Part shown: positions 10,892-21,240 of the stretch, in pieces
Layout of the letters: the number at the start of each line of letters is the position of its first letter
How positions within the stretch are numbered: the first letter of the stretch is position 1
Origin: Gliomastix tumulicola
Lineage: Eukaryota; Ascomycota; Sordariomycetes; Hypocreales; Bionectriaceae
Length of the DNA stretch: 64,000 bases
Reading direction: 5' to 3'
Assembly (NCBI GenBank): GCA_001599755.1
Contig: BCHX01000003.1
Location: 4,549,782-4,613,781, forward strand
Position numbers and translations under genes: made by a program
The notes under the pieces: model-generated
The model's input: the letters and a program-made list of their open reading frames with translations, nothing else
Database searches by the model: none
What the model was told of the DNA's origin: nothing

Positions 10892-11817
10892 CTAAATCAA
10901 AATTTCTTCATCCGTGTCCCCTTCCTTTGCTTTCGGGTTCGACTTTATATTGATCTCGTGGTGGACGTTGATGGGCCGTTCGATATCCTCTCGGCAGCGT
11001 CGCTTGCGTGATTCCTCGTGCTCGTCCGTGCGCTTTCGTTTGTTGCCAAGTGGCATCGGTGGCGGGGATCGATGGACGGAAGTCTCGACATCGGGATCCG
11101 ATTGTGTCGTGCTGTCCGAGGGAGATGGATAACTGTGTGTCGGGCAATCCCAGTCCGTATCCAATCCGAGTGAATGGTGGGTTGGCACTAGCGTGCTGCA
11201 GGGCGAGAACGAAGAAGTCCGAGCGGTGCCGACACCATTGTCCAGTGCGGAGTGCTTGGTGCTCTCCTCGGTGGTGCGATGTTGGCTGCATAGAAGTCGA
11301 GTATCGCGCTCCGGAGAAGGGAGCTGGGCTGGAGGTCGAAATGGTTAGAGTCAAGGAGACTAAGCATAGCAGAAGAATCGCATCGCGTACCTGGGGGTTC
11401 CTTCTTCTCGCCATCCTTGGGAGCCCAAAACGCAGCTAGGTGTTGGACCAGGCGGTCAAAACTCCCGTCGCGACTGAGGTTAATGATGCTATCCACATGA
11501 CGATCATCCTCCGGTCGGTCTGTGCAGGTGAACATGCGACCGACAACGTTGTCGAACGCAAGCGTCAACTCCTCCAAGCGCTCATCCTTCCTCTTCTGAA
11601 GACGCGCCTCAAAGTCGGCTTTATCCTCGGAAGCGATGGCGAGCTCGAGGACGTCGCTGTGGAAGGATGCGTGATCTAGGAGGAAGAGGGGCGCTGTGTT
11701 GAATCGCTCGTGGAGCTCGCCGAAAAGTGCGTCCATGCGGTGGCCAACGAGCCAGGAAGGCCACCGGTACTGGGGCTCTTTCACGAAGTCAACGCGCGGG
11801 GGGGCTCGCCAAGGCAT
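10892..11817 (-). CDS. unknown protein with C-terminal nuclear localisation signal
   Basis: Two exons on the minus strand, 11391-11817 and 10892-11328, remove a 62-nt intron and give 287 aa. Without the intron the frame runs into a stop after AARs; with it the reading continues as a low-complexity S/T-rich region. The N-terminal 140 residues are structured and helical (PSWLVGHRMDALFGELHERF, then a charged segment KADFEARLQKRKDERLEEL). The C-terminus carries a basic run, GNKRKRTDEHEESRKRRCRE, that looks like a bipartite nuclear signal. I do not recognise a family. It is divergent from the kinase gene across a 1.06-kb spacer. Confidence 0.65.
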
Positions 11818-12880
11818 GATGGTGGTATGTCTTGGGAGGTTGGTGAGGAGGTGAAGTTGGAAATGAAGTTGTATGTGATGCCGAGAAAATAAAGAGGTCG
11901 CGAGTCCATATTCTTGCTACCTTATCGATAACAAAGTGCCTGCCCCGCTTGATCATTCACTCACAGCCTAACCGTAAGTGGATAATGTGGGGCCACTTGA
12001 GGACTGGGTGGTGGGCCAATAAACAGAGAGCAACCAACATCCAAGGTGAAATTCCAAAAGTTGCGTCTCAGCTACCTTAAACGCCACCAATTGGCTCATG
12101 CAAAGTGAAATCTTCTAAAGCGGCGGGAGGTGTAGTAGTGACCTTGACTTGGCAAGGCGGATTTTCAAGCGACTTGACAATATCTGTATTTAATAAAACC
12201 AAGTAGCCAAACTAAGCCAAACTTGGTTCGTGGCCGTAACAGCTGTGTAGGATGTTGTGTCTTGTGTGTATTGGAGGCCAATTCATGGTCTAGGTTTCAG
12301 AGCTGTAACTTGACATCTTCCTAAAAGGCGTCCATCGGCCTGGAAAACAGTGGATCCACATATTGCCATACCTTATCGACGGGACTCGGTGCTCTCAATC
12401 TTTCCTTCCATTCTCACTGCCGCTCGTAACCCCCTCCCCTTTTCTTACTAAATCATCACACCCTTTACCATTAAAACCCGAGCCTTCCATCAGGTCAAGG
12501 ATCAGAAGCAGATCCCCAGTAGCTGTAAGTAATCCAGACTTTCATTCCTTTTCTCAGCGCCGAAGAGGATCACCACAGAGGCGCCCAGTCCTTCCCAAGG
12601 CCAGTGGCCGAAGATTCTTCGAAAAGCACGGCACAACTCCATCCCAGCATCCCATCAAATAATATTACCGCGTGCATCTCATAAGCTCACGTACTCGCTT
12701 AACTTGTATGGCCCTATAGCTATTTGTTCGACCGCATGTCTGGGTAGCAACGAAACTGAAGGGTCTGGTGGCAAGTCCATACCTGCCGGCTCCCCAGAAG
12801 ACCGACTTCCTCTCTTCTTCCATAGAAATTGAGACGAATGCTAAATCTATTCTCACCAGGTTTTGAAGACAGACGAGACC
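11818..12880. other. divergent promoter region between the unknown gene and the kinase gene
   Basis: AT-rich spacer. AACCAAG at 12197-12203 and CTTGGTT at 12222-12228 form an inverted repeat with an 18-base loop that holds two further GCCAAAC/GCCAAAC-like words; it could be a dyad operator. Possible 5' UTR splice sites precede the kinase start: a donor GTAAGTAAT at 12526 and an acceptor-like CACCAG ending at 12859. The small ORF at 12363-12662 is not supported. Confidence 0.3.
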
Positions 12881-14523
12881 ATGCAGGGGCAGGAGATCGA
12901 CGATGGCCGACTAAGGGTCACGAATGAGGAGGAAATCCCGCCCAACACTCGCATCATCGTGACTTCCCCATCCACGACCCCCGACGAAAAACCCATTCTC
13001 GTCGAACAAACTGGAGAGCGGCCCGGACTCCAGATGGATCTCAAGGACTGCGAGTTCAAAGTCATTTACGACATTGCGAGCGACGACGTCCTCGTCCGAA
13101 ATCTGGGCGACTGCGTGTTCGTTTTCACGAAAGTCGGCGGTTTGCCCGATGAAACCGCGTGCGAAGTGAAGCACATGAGCAAACGCGTCGAGTTCGTGCC
13201 TCACACAATTGGCGTGATTTCTCCAGGCCAGTGGCGAGTCACATCCTACGATGATGAGATATGTGGACTAACGGTCCTCCCACGCCCGTACGCGGTGGAA
13301 AAGGGAGAACATGTTGCTGCCGCCGGGGCGGGCGCGAAACGACGTGCCCTATTCACTTCCACGTCTAAGAGTCATCAAAGCAATGATGACCAAACTGTCA
13401 AGGTAAGCTCCCGATACCCGCCTCTAGGATCCAAACTCTCTCCTAACAATGAACCTTTTAGAAGAATGAAACCCAAGTCCAGACTACCATTGTGAAAGCA
13501 GCCAACCCCCTGGCAGACCTCACCGTTGGAGAATCAGTGACCATCATGCCTGTGACCAACGCCTCCTCGCAGCCCGGATCCGGCCAAGGGGTTGATTCTC
13601 AGTCTGGCGCTTATTCGATCTTATGCCTCCGGAATATCACTTCCATGAAAGGGGCCAGTCACGTCTTCCGCGGTAATCATTCCGATCATGGCGACATCGT
13701 TGTCAAGGTCATTCGGTCGAAGGACAGTGACCAACCCCATGTCAAAGACCTTATGGCGACTGCCTGGGAAGACGAACGCAACTTCATGAAGGACCTCAAT
13801 CATGTTAGTCAGGCGTAAACCCTTCCCTGCACTGTCAGAGCGTTATATGCTAATTACACCTTCAACCAGCCTTCGATCATCAAGACATTCGGCTCAGACG
13901 CGCACCTCTTCTCGTTGTACATGGAGTATTTACCCCATCCCGACCTGTCGGCCCGACGAGACTGTGACCAGCTCTTCACCGGAACGCCCGCGGAAGCGCT
14001 GCGAGTTTTCCGCGACATCTCCTCCGCTCTTGTGTACCTACACAAAAAGGACCTTCTTCACAATGATATCAAACCTGGCAATATCATTTCCAGCCCCGGC
14101 AAGCCGCCGATCCTGATCGATTTCGGAATCGCAAGCGAACACAAGCCTAACTCGACTCCCCCCAGAAACGGCACGCTGTTCTACATCCCGAGAGAGTACC
14201 TAATCAATAAATGCCGGGGTCCCCCAAGCGACGTCTTTGCCTTGGGCGTTACGGTTCTCTACCTGCTCAGGAAGATACCACTTCCCGATTCTACCGAGAG
14301 GGCGTGGAAACTTGGAGCCGTACAGGTCGAAGGTCCCGATCGCAAGGCCATGCTTGCCTGGCTTCGAAAGATCGGTGGTGTTGCGGCGAATCTAAACACT
14401 TCTGAGCATGACTTGGAGTCCATTGTTCGTGGGGCGTTGGCCATGGATCCGAGAGACAGACTGTCGGCCCAACAGATCCTCGACAAGATAGAGAAGCTCG
14501 AGAAGGCGACTGAGTCGGCCTGA
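12881..14523 (+). CDS. protein kinase with a novel N-terminal region
   Basis: Three exons, 12881-13402, 13462-13803 and 13870-14523, give 505 aa. The ATG at 12881 is the first in frame. The C-terminal half is a protein kinase. VVKVI carries the presumed ATP lysine (~K255), the catalytic loop is LLHNDIKPGNII (~350), DFG is at ~371 and the activation segment ends GTLFYIPREYL where APE is usual. PSDVFALGV is subdomain IX. The glycine loop is poorly conserved (MKGASHVFRG). The catalytic loop has N in place of R (HND, not HRD), so regulation may not need activation-loop phosphorylation. The N-terminal 230 residues include a compact beta-rich stretch with no family I can name. Substrate and pathway are unknown. 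Confidence 0.8.
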
Positions 14524-14765
14524 ACGGATCTCTAGAGGCAGCACACGAAAGCGAATTGTTGTAGAACTCATGGCTTTTGTTGTGTTCTGGCATACTCTCG
14601 GGATTCCTGGACGAAGCCACCTAGATGAGAAGTATTCTCGAGCACGAAGATGCTACTATGGAAGCGGTACGGTTATGACTGGTGCCCTGATACGCGGTAC
14701 TTGAGTTACGAGACCATACAATTTGGGTGCGTGCGTTGAGCATTTGGGCCGGAAGCCATGATATA

Positions 14766-14905
14766 TGAGACTTATGAGACTGGATAGACTTGGATCGGGA
14801 GACTGGATTGGCGTGGACCTGGAGATTGGAGATTCGAGGATTACGGGACTGGATAGATATAGATTACGAGACTAGATTGACGACGGTTACGAGACTGAAT
14901 AGGCA
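14766..14905. repeat. degenerate short tandem repeat downstream of the kinase gene
   Basis: At least five imperfect copies of a unit close to TTACGAGACTGGATAGA follow one another with variable spacers, for example at 14773, 14798, 14836, 14864 and 14886. An extra TTACGAGAC lies at 14705. The unit is not part of any reading frame. It looks like an old minisatellite. Confidence 0.6.
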
Positions 14906-15070
14906 GCACTGGGCAGCTCTTTCACACGGGCCATACTGGCAGAAGCTATAGGATACACTGTCACGTAGCATATCGGCCTTTGAATCCCACCCCATGCCTG
15001 CAGTCGACGCATTTTAGATATAGGGATTGTCTCCAGATATGAATTATGCGAGTCTCATCACTTTGGCTAT

Positions 15071-16466
15071 CTACCACGCCAGCTCTTCACTGGCCTTGCA
15101 GCTTGCTGCCTCGAGTTTCGAGCAGAAGGCCTCTTCTTCGTCCAGTCTGCATGTGTTCATCTCTCCCGTGGGCTTGGGCACTGCTGGCCAGATCTCAGCG
15201 CCGCCTTGTTGCTCTTCCTTCCGCCTGTGCTCCATGACTTCCTTCCTGACGGTACTTTGAAAGTTGATAGGGCCCTGGGAAGCAGCTGTCAGCGCAAGAA
15301 ATTCCTCCACGCAACAGACGAAAACCACCAGAAGTCGGGGCTTTTCTCACGTACCTTCTCCTTTTCTGGATGCAGCTCGCCGGAGATGTAGATTCCGTTG
15401 TTCAGGTTCTCCTGGGCACCGTCACAGAGCTCCTTGTCCTCGTCAAGAACCTGCTTGTAGAATGCGTTGATGGCGGCGAACTCCTCGTCTGTTGCGTTTA
15501 TGTGACGATAGACCTCGTTTTCAACACGCGTGGTCTTGTCGTCCACGGGGACCATGCGCTGAATGTAGAAGAAATTACCACTAGAATTTGTTAGCAGCCG
15601 CCTTTTTTTTTTTTTTTTTTTTTTAATTTTATAAAGGGGCTGAGGGAGACTCACGTGGCTGTGACTGATGTACTTGGGAAGAAGAAGGTGATGGACCGTC
15701 GGAACTGGCCGTCCTTCTCGCCCTCCTTGTTGATAATGGTGTGCTCCAGCGTGCCCGTATTGGGCTCGACGGTGTATTTTGTGAGATCCGTCACTCCGGC
15801 AATCAGAGGATGCGACGTCGGGCAGTGGTAACACTCGTTGTAGTTGTCAATCACCGCCTTCCAGTTGGCGTTGACATCCATCTCCCACGTATGATCATAC
15901 GTGAACTCCTTGGCAAAGTCGAAGGCGCGGATCCGCTCGCTCTGGTCGACCTCGCCGTACTCATCCGACCACTTGACGGGATTCTCGCTCGCGTCGAGAT
16001 TCACCCACACGAACCCGGCTTTGTCGATGTGGACGTGGATAGGGAGCAGGCTGTGCTGCGACTTGTCGAACCCGTCGACCGTGTCGAAGCGAGGCGCCTT
16101 TGCCAGGTTTCCCTTGTACCCGTACGACCAGCCGTGGTACTTGCAGCTCAGGATACTCGCGTTGCCGCATCGCGACCGCACGATGGGGAAGGCGCGGTGG
16201 CGGCACAGATTGTGGAAGGCGTTGATGCTCCCCGTCCGGTCCAGCACGAGGAAGAAGGAGATGCCGGCGTAGGTGAAGGACTGGTAGTCGCCGGCCTCCT
16301 TGAAGCGGAGGCTGTGTGTGAGCAGAATCCATTTGCGCGAGAAGATGGCGCGGCGCTCCAGCTGGTACATCGCTGGCGAGGTGTACCATGACGCTGGGAG
16401 GGTTCTGCTAGGCGGCATCTTGCCGCTGGCATTGCTTGATGATGATAAGCCGAGTAGTCGCCACAT
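15071..16466 (-). CDS. Rieske non-heme iron oxygenase, choline-monooxygenase/betaine-demethylase type
   Basis: Three exons on the minus strand, 15655-16466, 15355-15580 and 15071-15274, give 413 aa. The Rieske [2Fe-2S] motif C-x-H-x17-C-x2-H is complete (CRHRAF...CKYHGWSY, ~93-116). The mononuclear iron site shows DNYNECYHCPTSHP (~213-226), with a later acidic residue in the ELCDGAQE region. The C-terminal exon begins GPINFQSTVRKEVMEHRRKEE. The protein is a single-component alpha subunit that needs an outside reductase, as in plant choline monooxygenase and bacterial betaine, stachydrine and carnitine oxygenases, which act on quaternary amines. The substrate here is unknown. The neighbour is hxnT, and a weak copy of the hxn promoter word lies 265 bp upstream. 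The start could also be 16418. Intron 1 contains an A22/T22 run. Confidence 0.85.
15603..15624. repeat. T22 homopolymer in intron 1 of the Rieske gene
   Basis: Twenty-two consecutive T on the plus strand (A on the coding strand) lie between the GTGAGT donor and the TTCTAG acceptor. Length variation or sequencing error is likely here, but it falls inside the intron and does not affect the reading frame. Confidence 0.85.
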
Positions 16467-17582
16467 ATTCGCGGGTTGTGTATATTCTGATGGCTGGATG
16501 CTTCTTCGTCGTCAGATGCAGTGTGTGTGTTCTTCTGTCTGTTGTGTGCTGTTGGGCGTGATCTGCTACAGAATCACCATGATTATAATTTGGCGATAGC
16601 AAGCGCTTGGAGGTCTGTGAGGGGGTGCTGTTTGGATCACACGCCCCAGGGCCTCTCTCGGCTTTGACACCTGCACTTCTAGTCCGACGCCAGCATCCTA
16701 GTTAGCGCCTGCGACCACCTCTCCAAGTCCCACCCCCACTTATGCACCAGTTGCTCGGTGGTGTCCTTGAACAGTAGATGGGGAGGGTCAGGAGCTCCAG
16801 AGACACGACTCGTACCCAGCACACTAATGTGGGCTATCATAAATGGGACTTGGTGACCAAGCGTTGGGAGTAACGCCAGTGTCTTCGAAGCTGTCCGTAT
16901 CTCGTATCGTGGATGTGACACAGTCATCGGAAAATCAAGGGACCTACCACTGACTAATGGAAAGGTTGACCTGAGTGAATTCTAGCGGAGAGGCAGAATA
17001 GTCCTTCCATTATCGAGATAGGCCGACGTTCATAGAATGGAACGAGATTAACTCTATCAGAGAAGTCTTCTAAAAGTTTGCCAGCTTACTGGCAGAGACC
17101 CCCTGTGATTGCTACAGAGTGTCCATCACAGTAGCATATCAACCTTTACATCGCGGACAGGTTGTTAATTTCTCTCTTTAAAGGCTGGAGAAAAATGCGA
17201 CTTGGGTGATCCAGAATACGTTCAGGCTCAATTTACTGTCCTGCTGTCTCCCAATTTTGAGACATCCAAGACATCAGCGTAGAAGCAGAATCGGACAGCC
17301 ACGACGCGTCAGTCTGTTAGATCGAGTAAACGAAGTGACATAAAGCTCAGGAAAAGCACTAAGGCAAGCATCATCTCACCTCGCAAGCGTTTGGCTGCCA
17401 CAGAAGAGTAGGTCGGGATGATGACAGATGAATAGGTGTGGAAGTTCGTGTCCCATAGCATGTCGTGCGTAACAGAATGTACCCAAAAATTGCATTTATC
17501 TATGTATGTTCTATTTTAAGCAAAACACCAGAGACTGAGAGTTCCTGAATTTAGCAGATTGTAAGCCATCGTACCGACGCCC
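16467..17582. other. upstream region of the Rieske gene and 3' flank of hxnT
   Basis: No firm gene. A minus-strand ORF at 16679-16927 (82 aa) ends in LVHKWGWDLERWSQALTRML, which looks protein-like, but it has no recognisable domain or supporting partner exon. The promoter-word variant at 16729-16742 falls within it. The stretch 16930-17580 is AT-rich and appears empty. Confidence 0.3.
16729..16742 (-). promoter_or_regulatory. weak variant of the hxn promoter word upstream of the Rieske gene
   Basis: On the minus strand it reads TAAGTGGGGGTGGG; the copy upstream of the MFS gene reads AGAGTGGGGGTGGG over the same bases. It lies about 265 bp before the Rieske start and in the gene's own orientation. 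The GA of the core GAGTGGGGG is changed to AA, so the assignment is tentative. Confidence 0.25.
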
Positions 17583-18923
17583 TTATGCCTGGGCTTCCGA
17601 GAAGACTGGGTAGTCGATATATCCCTTGTGATCCCCACCATAGAAGCTTGAACGATCGTACTTGGTCAGCTCGTAGCCCGACTTCAACCTGTGGATGAGA
17701 TCGGGGTTGGAGATAAAGTGACGGCCGATGACCACTGCATCAGCCGTCTCGCTGTTGACCTTCTCGGCAGCGGAGTCGCGATCGAAGCCGCCCGCGGCTA
17801 GGAACTTGACGCCAGCAGGCTCCAGGATGGAGCGGAAGGGGGTGAGAGAGTTGACGGCCTTGGCAGGTAGCTTGGCCGCGCTGCCGTTGACGGAGCTGGT
17901 GTACTTGGCCAGGGCGTCCATCTTCTGGGCCTCATCCAGGACTTCGTCGAAGCGAGGCTCGATCCTATGAGTTCATCTTAGCAAGCTACTCCAGTGGACT
18001 AGTATGGTGAAAGTACTCACATATGAACGTAAGCTGGCCTCTGGTTCTGGGGGAGCTCGGCAATCTGGGTGCAGAGATACGCCCAGTGAGCGTTCGGGTC
18101 GCTGTCCTTCGTGTTCTGGAAGTAGTTGTACGGTGACAGGCGAATGCCGACCCTGTCAGATCCGATGGCATCGGAGACAGCCTTGATCACCTCAAGAGCG
18201 AAGCGGCACCGCTTCTCCACGCTGCCGCCGTAGGCGTCGTCCCTCACATTCACGTTGTCGTGAAGGAACTGGTCGAGTAGGTAGCCGTTTGCACCTAGAC
18301 AAACAAATCAGTTTCATCGTCTAAGTAGACCATTGATGATTCTACTTACCGTGGATCTCCACACCGTCGAATCCTCCCTCAACGGCGGCCTTGGCCGTCT
18401 TAGCCCAAGTCTGGGTGAGCTCGTGGATCTCCTCCACCGTCGCCGGGCGAGGAGGATCATCGCTGCACGCCGTGCCGTCCAAGTAGGTCCCCTCCATGGG
18501 GATATTTGACGCGCTCAGAGGCTGGTTCCCGCCGCGCATGGCCGAGCTGGAGGCTCTGCCAGTGTACCACAGCTGGACAACGATCTGCCCGCCCTTGGCA
18601 TGGACGGCGTCTGTCACCCGCTTCCACCCAGCCAGCTGCGAAGAACTGAACGCTCCGGGAACGTGGGAGTACCCAGACGCAGTCTTGGAGATGTCAGTGG
18701 CTTCCGTGATCTGGAGACCTCCCTTGCTCGCGCGCTGGCCGTAGTACTCGACCATCAGATCACCGGGAACACCGACGCCCGCCGACTCCTGCTCGGCACG
18801 CATGCGTGTGCATGGCGCCTGGACGATGCGGTGGTCGAGCGCCAGACGGCCGATCTTGATGGGCGTGAAGAGCTTGTGGTCCCTCAAGGGGGTAAAGGGG
18901 GGAGGTGTGACGGCGGCAGGCAT
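17583..18923 (-). CDS. hxnT: Old Yellow Enzyme family FMN ene-reductase, HxnT homologue
   Basis: Three exons on the minus strand, 18350-18923, 18021-18294 and 17583-17964 (introns 55 and 56 nt), give 409 aa. The TIM-barrel OYE features are present: LFTPIKIGRLALDHRIVQAP at the start, VVQLWYTGRAS, the HGANGYLLDQFLHDNVNVR block across the first splice and YGGSVEKRCRF. IGRHFISNPDLI near the end is the phosphate-binding region. In A. nidulans HxnT is the cluster's alkene reductase, thought to act on the hydroxylated pyridine ring to give a piperidinone. The assignment rests on the family plus eight companion hxn genes. The start at 18923 (MPAAV) matches family N-termini; the open frame extends upstream without similarity. 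It is divergent from hxnY, sharing a promoter with two copies of the cluster word. Confidence 0.85.
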
Positions 18924-19129
18924 AGTGAGGGATCTGGTGATGTAAGCTTGGGCGACACGGGTGAAGTGAGGGTAGTAGATAGGCTGGACTGGAGGTGGCC
19001 TGACAATTCTTCCGAGCATTATCACTTTTGTATGCAGTCCTCCGGGCCCAAAGCCCATCCGGAGTCTCGCCTCCCCATTTGGATGTGCGTGTTGATCGCC
19101 ACGGTTCTTAGAGAGTGGATTTGCTGGTG

Positions 19130-19190
19130 CAAGAGTGGGCAGAGGGGCAAGTTCCACGGGATGCTCAGCTGCAGCTCAAGAGTGGGGGAT
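19130..19190 (+). promoter_or_regulatory. two copies of the cluster promoter word between hxnT and hxnY
   Basis: A full copy, CAAGAGTGGGGGAT, lies at 19177-19190 and a shorter one, CAAGAGTGGGC, at 19130-19140. The full copy is identical over 18 bases to the one between hxnN and hxnV (CAAGAGTGGGGGATGGAG). It lies 254 bp from the hxnT start and 360 bp from the hxnY start, so one site could serve both genes. Confidence 0.6.
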
Positions 19191-19549
19191 GGAGAAGGGA
19201 GTCTCGGAGTCGCGGTCTCGAGCTCCCATTCTGGTTCCACCTCGGGTTTGCAGCTCAATGTCCTGCATTGTCCAATGGCTGGGATGCGATAGCTAGCCGA
19301 CTGTAGCGTCTCTTCCAGACATCAAAGTGGGTGAGGGCAGAGTTCCGGTAGCGCGAGGTGAACTCGGCTGACGAGCCATCTTCATCGGTCACATTTTAAA
19401 TCCGCGACTGACGACGCGAGCGGGGTGACGAGGATGGCATATGAGATACCTGGTGAGCAATCAAGCTGAGGTTGACCAACACACATTTCACGTCTTCAGT
19501 GAACCTCCAAGATTCCATCTTACTACTCAAGCATCCTGAACATCTCACA

Positions 19550-20703
19550 ATGGCGGCTGCCGAGATTCCCATCATCGACTTTTCTGGTATGCTGAAGACC
19601 CATCATCCATGGACCTTCACGTTGGCTAATTTTCCGTCTCCCAGGGTTCTTCTCACAAGACCCAGCCAAGAAGCAGGCTGTTGTCGACCAGATCCGCGAA
19701 AGCTGCCTCTACAATGGCTTCTTCCAGATCCAGGGCCACACTGTTGACGCTGCCCTCCAGTCCGGCGTCATGACCGAGAGCAAGCGCTTCTTCGAGCTCC
19801 CGGCCGACGACAAGCAGCTCGTCAGCAAGACCCTCAACAGCTGGAACCGCGGCTACGAGGTCATCGGCTCGCAGATCCTCGAGCAGGGTACCAACCCCGA
19901 GCTCAAGGAGGGGTTCTACATCGGCCAGGATCTCGACAAGTCGCACCCGTACTTTGTGAACAAGAAGCTCAACAGCGGGCCGAATGTCTGGCCTGAGACG
20001 ATGCCGGATGTTGATCAGTTCAAGGAGACGACGATGGCTTACTACCGTCAGACGGTGCAGCTGGCTGGCCACCTTCTTCAGGCCCTGGCGCTATCTCTGG
20101 ATCTTGAGGAGCACTTCTTCGATGGCTTTATGGAGGGCGTTGTGGCAACCATGAGGCTACTCCACTATCCTCCTCAGCCTGCCGACTGCGACGAGAAGCT
20201 GACGAGGGGTATTGGTGCTCATACTGACTTTGGTGCCATCACTCTGCTGCTTCAGGGCCAAGTTGATGGTCTTCAGGTCTGGGATCAGCCCACCAATACC
20301 TGGATTGATGTAAGCCACCCTGCTTCTTATGGCCGACTATGAGTTATTTGCTAACAAATATCCTGCGCAGGTGCCTCCTACTCCGGGAGCCTACGTCGTC
20401 AACCTGGGCAATCTCATGTCCCGCTGGACAAACGAGAAGTACAAGAGCAACATCCACCGCGTCATCAACAAGTCCGGCAAGGAGCGCTACTCCATCCCGC
20501 TCTTCATCTCGGGGAACCCCGACTACCTGGTGGAGTGCATCCCCACGTGCAAGGCGGCGGGAGACGAGGCCAAGTTCGGTCCCATCACTGTGGAGGAGGC
20601 GGTCTCGTCCGCCTACGCGGAGTCGTATGGCCGTGCGCAGAAGCACAAGCAGCTTCAGGCTGCTGTCCCTCCGGCGGCTGCTCCTCAGGTTGCTGTGAAT
20701 TAG
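19550..20703 (+). CDS. hxnY: 2-oxoglutarate/Fe(II)-dependent oxygenase, HxnY homologue
   Basis: Three exons, 19550-19586, 19645-20309 and 20371-20703, give 344 aa. The first exon codes for just 12 residues (MAAAEIPIIDFS), the usual start of isopenicillin-N-synthase-like oxygenases, and the second begins GFFSQDPAKKQ. The iron ligands are H and D of GAHTDFGA and the later H of SNIHRVIN; RYSIPLF carries the arginine that binds 2-oxoglutarate. The length fits the family. HxnY is one of the nicotinate-inducible cluster enzymes in A. nidulans; I am not certain of its exact step. The alanine- and proline-rich tail (VPPAAAPQVAVN) is not conserved in the family. It is divergently paired with hxnT. Confidence 0.85.
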
Positions 20704-20943
20704 TGTAGAGGAATATGTAGAGTGTGTACTATCTAGCATGAGCTCTATCAATCAAAATTGTGTGTTGGAGTCAGAATCGATATCCGTTGCTTCGCTTTCC
20801 CTGTCTCCCATTTCGTCCCCCATTCCGTCGTGGTCCCTTCCACTGATGATGTACCGCCAAGAGGCGTCCCGAATCTCCGTCTGTAGCATGTAGCCGTCGA
20901 CGGCCAGCATCACTGTCCTCGCTTACCAACCGAGCGATACCAG

Positions 20944-20957
20944 TCACCCCACTCTTG
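20944..20957 (-). promoter_or_regulatory. copy of the cluster promoter word upstream of hxnP
   Basis: On the minus strand it reads CAAGAGTGGGGTGA, one G shorter than the consensus. It lies 284 bp before the hxnP start. A GATAAG site (minus strand, 21011-21016) follows within 60 bp. Confidence 0.5.
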
Positions 20958-21240
20958 GGCGACGAAGCTATCAACGCCTATCTAGTATCAAGTGCCACCC
21001 GCATATCAAACTTATCACACTCGGACGTATCTTCCCTGTTATTCCCGGCGTGGGGAATGGTTCGTTAGTCCTATCGTTCCATTGCACTGGGATCCTGGGG
21101 TATCAGGCCCATTCTGCTACGCTTAGTTACTTCCCAGGAAGATATAACTCGACCGTCTGGTGTCGTACTCTGTCACATCACGAACATGCTCCCACTAATT
21201 GCACCATATACAGTCTCCTGCCTGTGACTTGGCATTAATC

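Noticed and set aside
15289..15834. Minus ORF containing a lysine run
   Set aside because: The lysines are the translated A22 run of intron 1 in the Rieske gene; splice sites on both sides remove it.
18924..19157. Upstream extension of the hxnT reading frame by 78 codons
   Set aside because: The sequence is not like any OYE N-terminus and runs into the promoter shared with hxnY.
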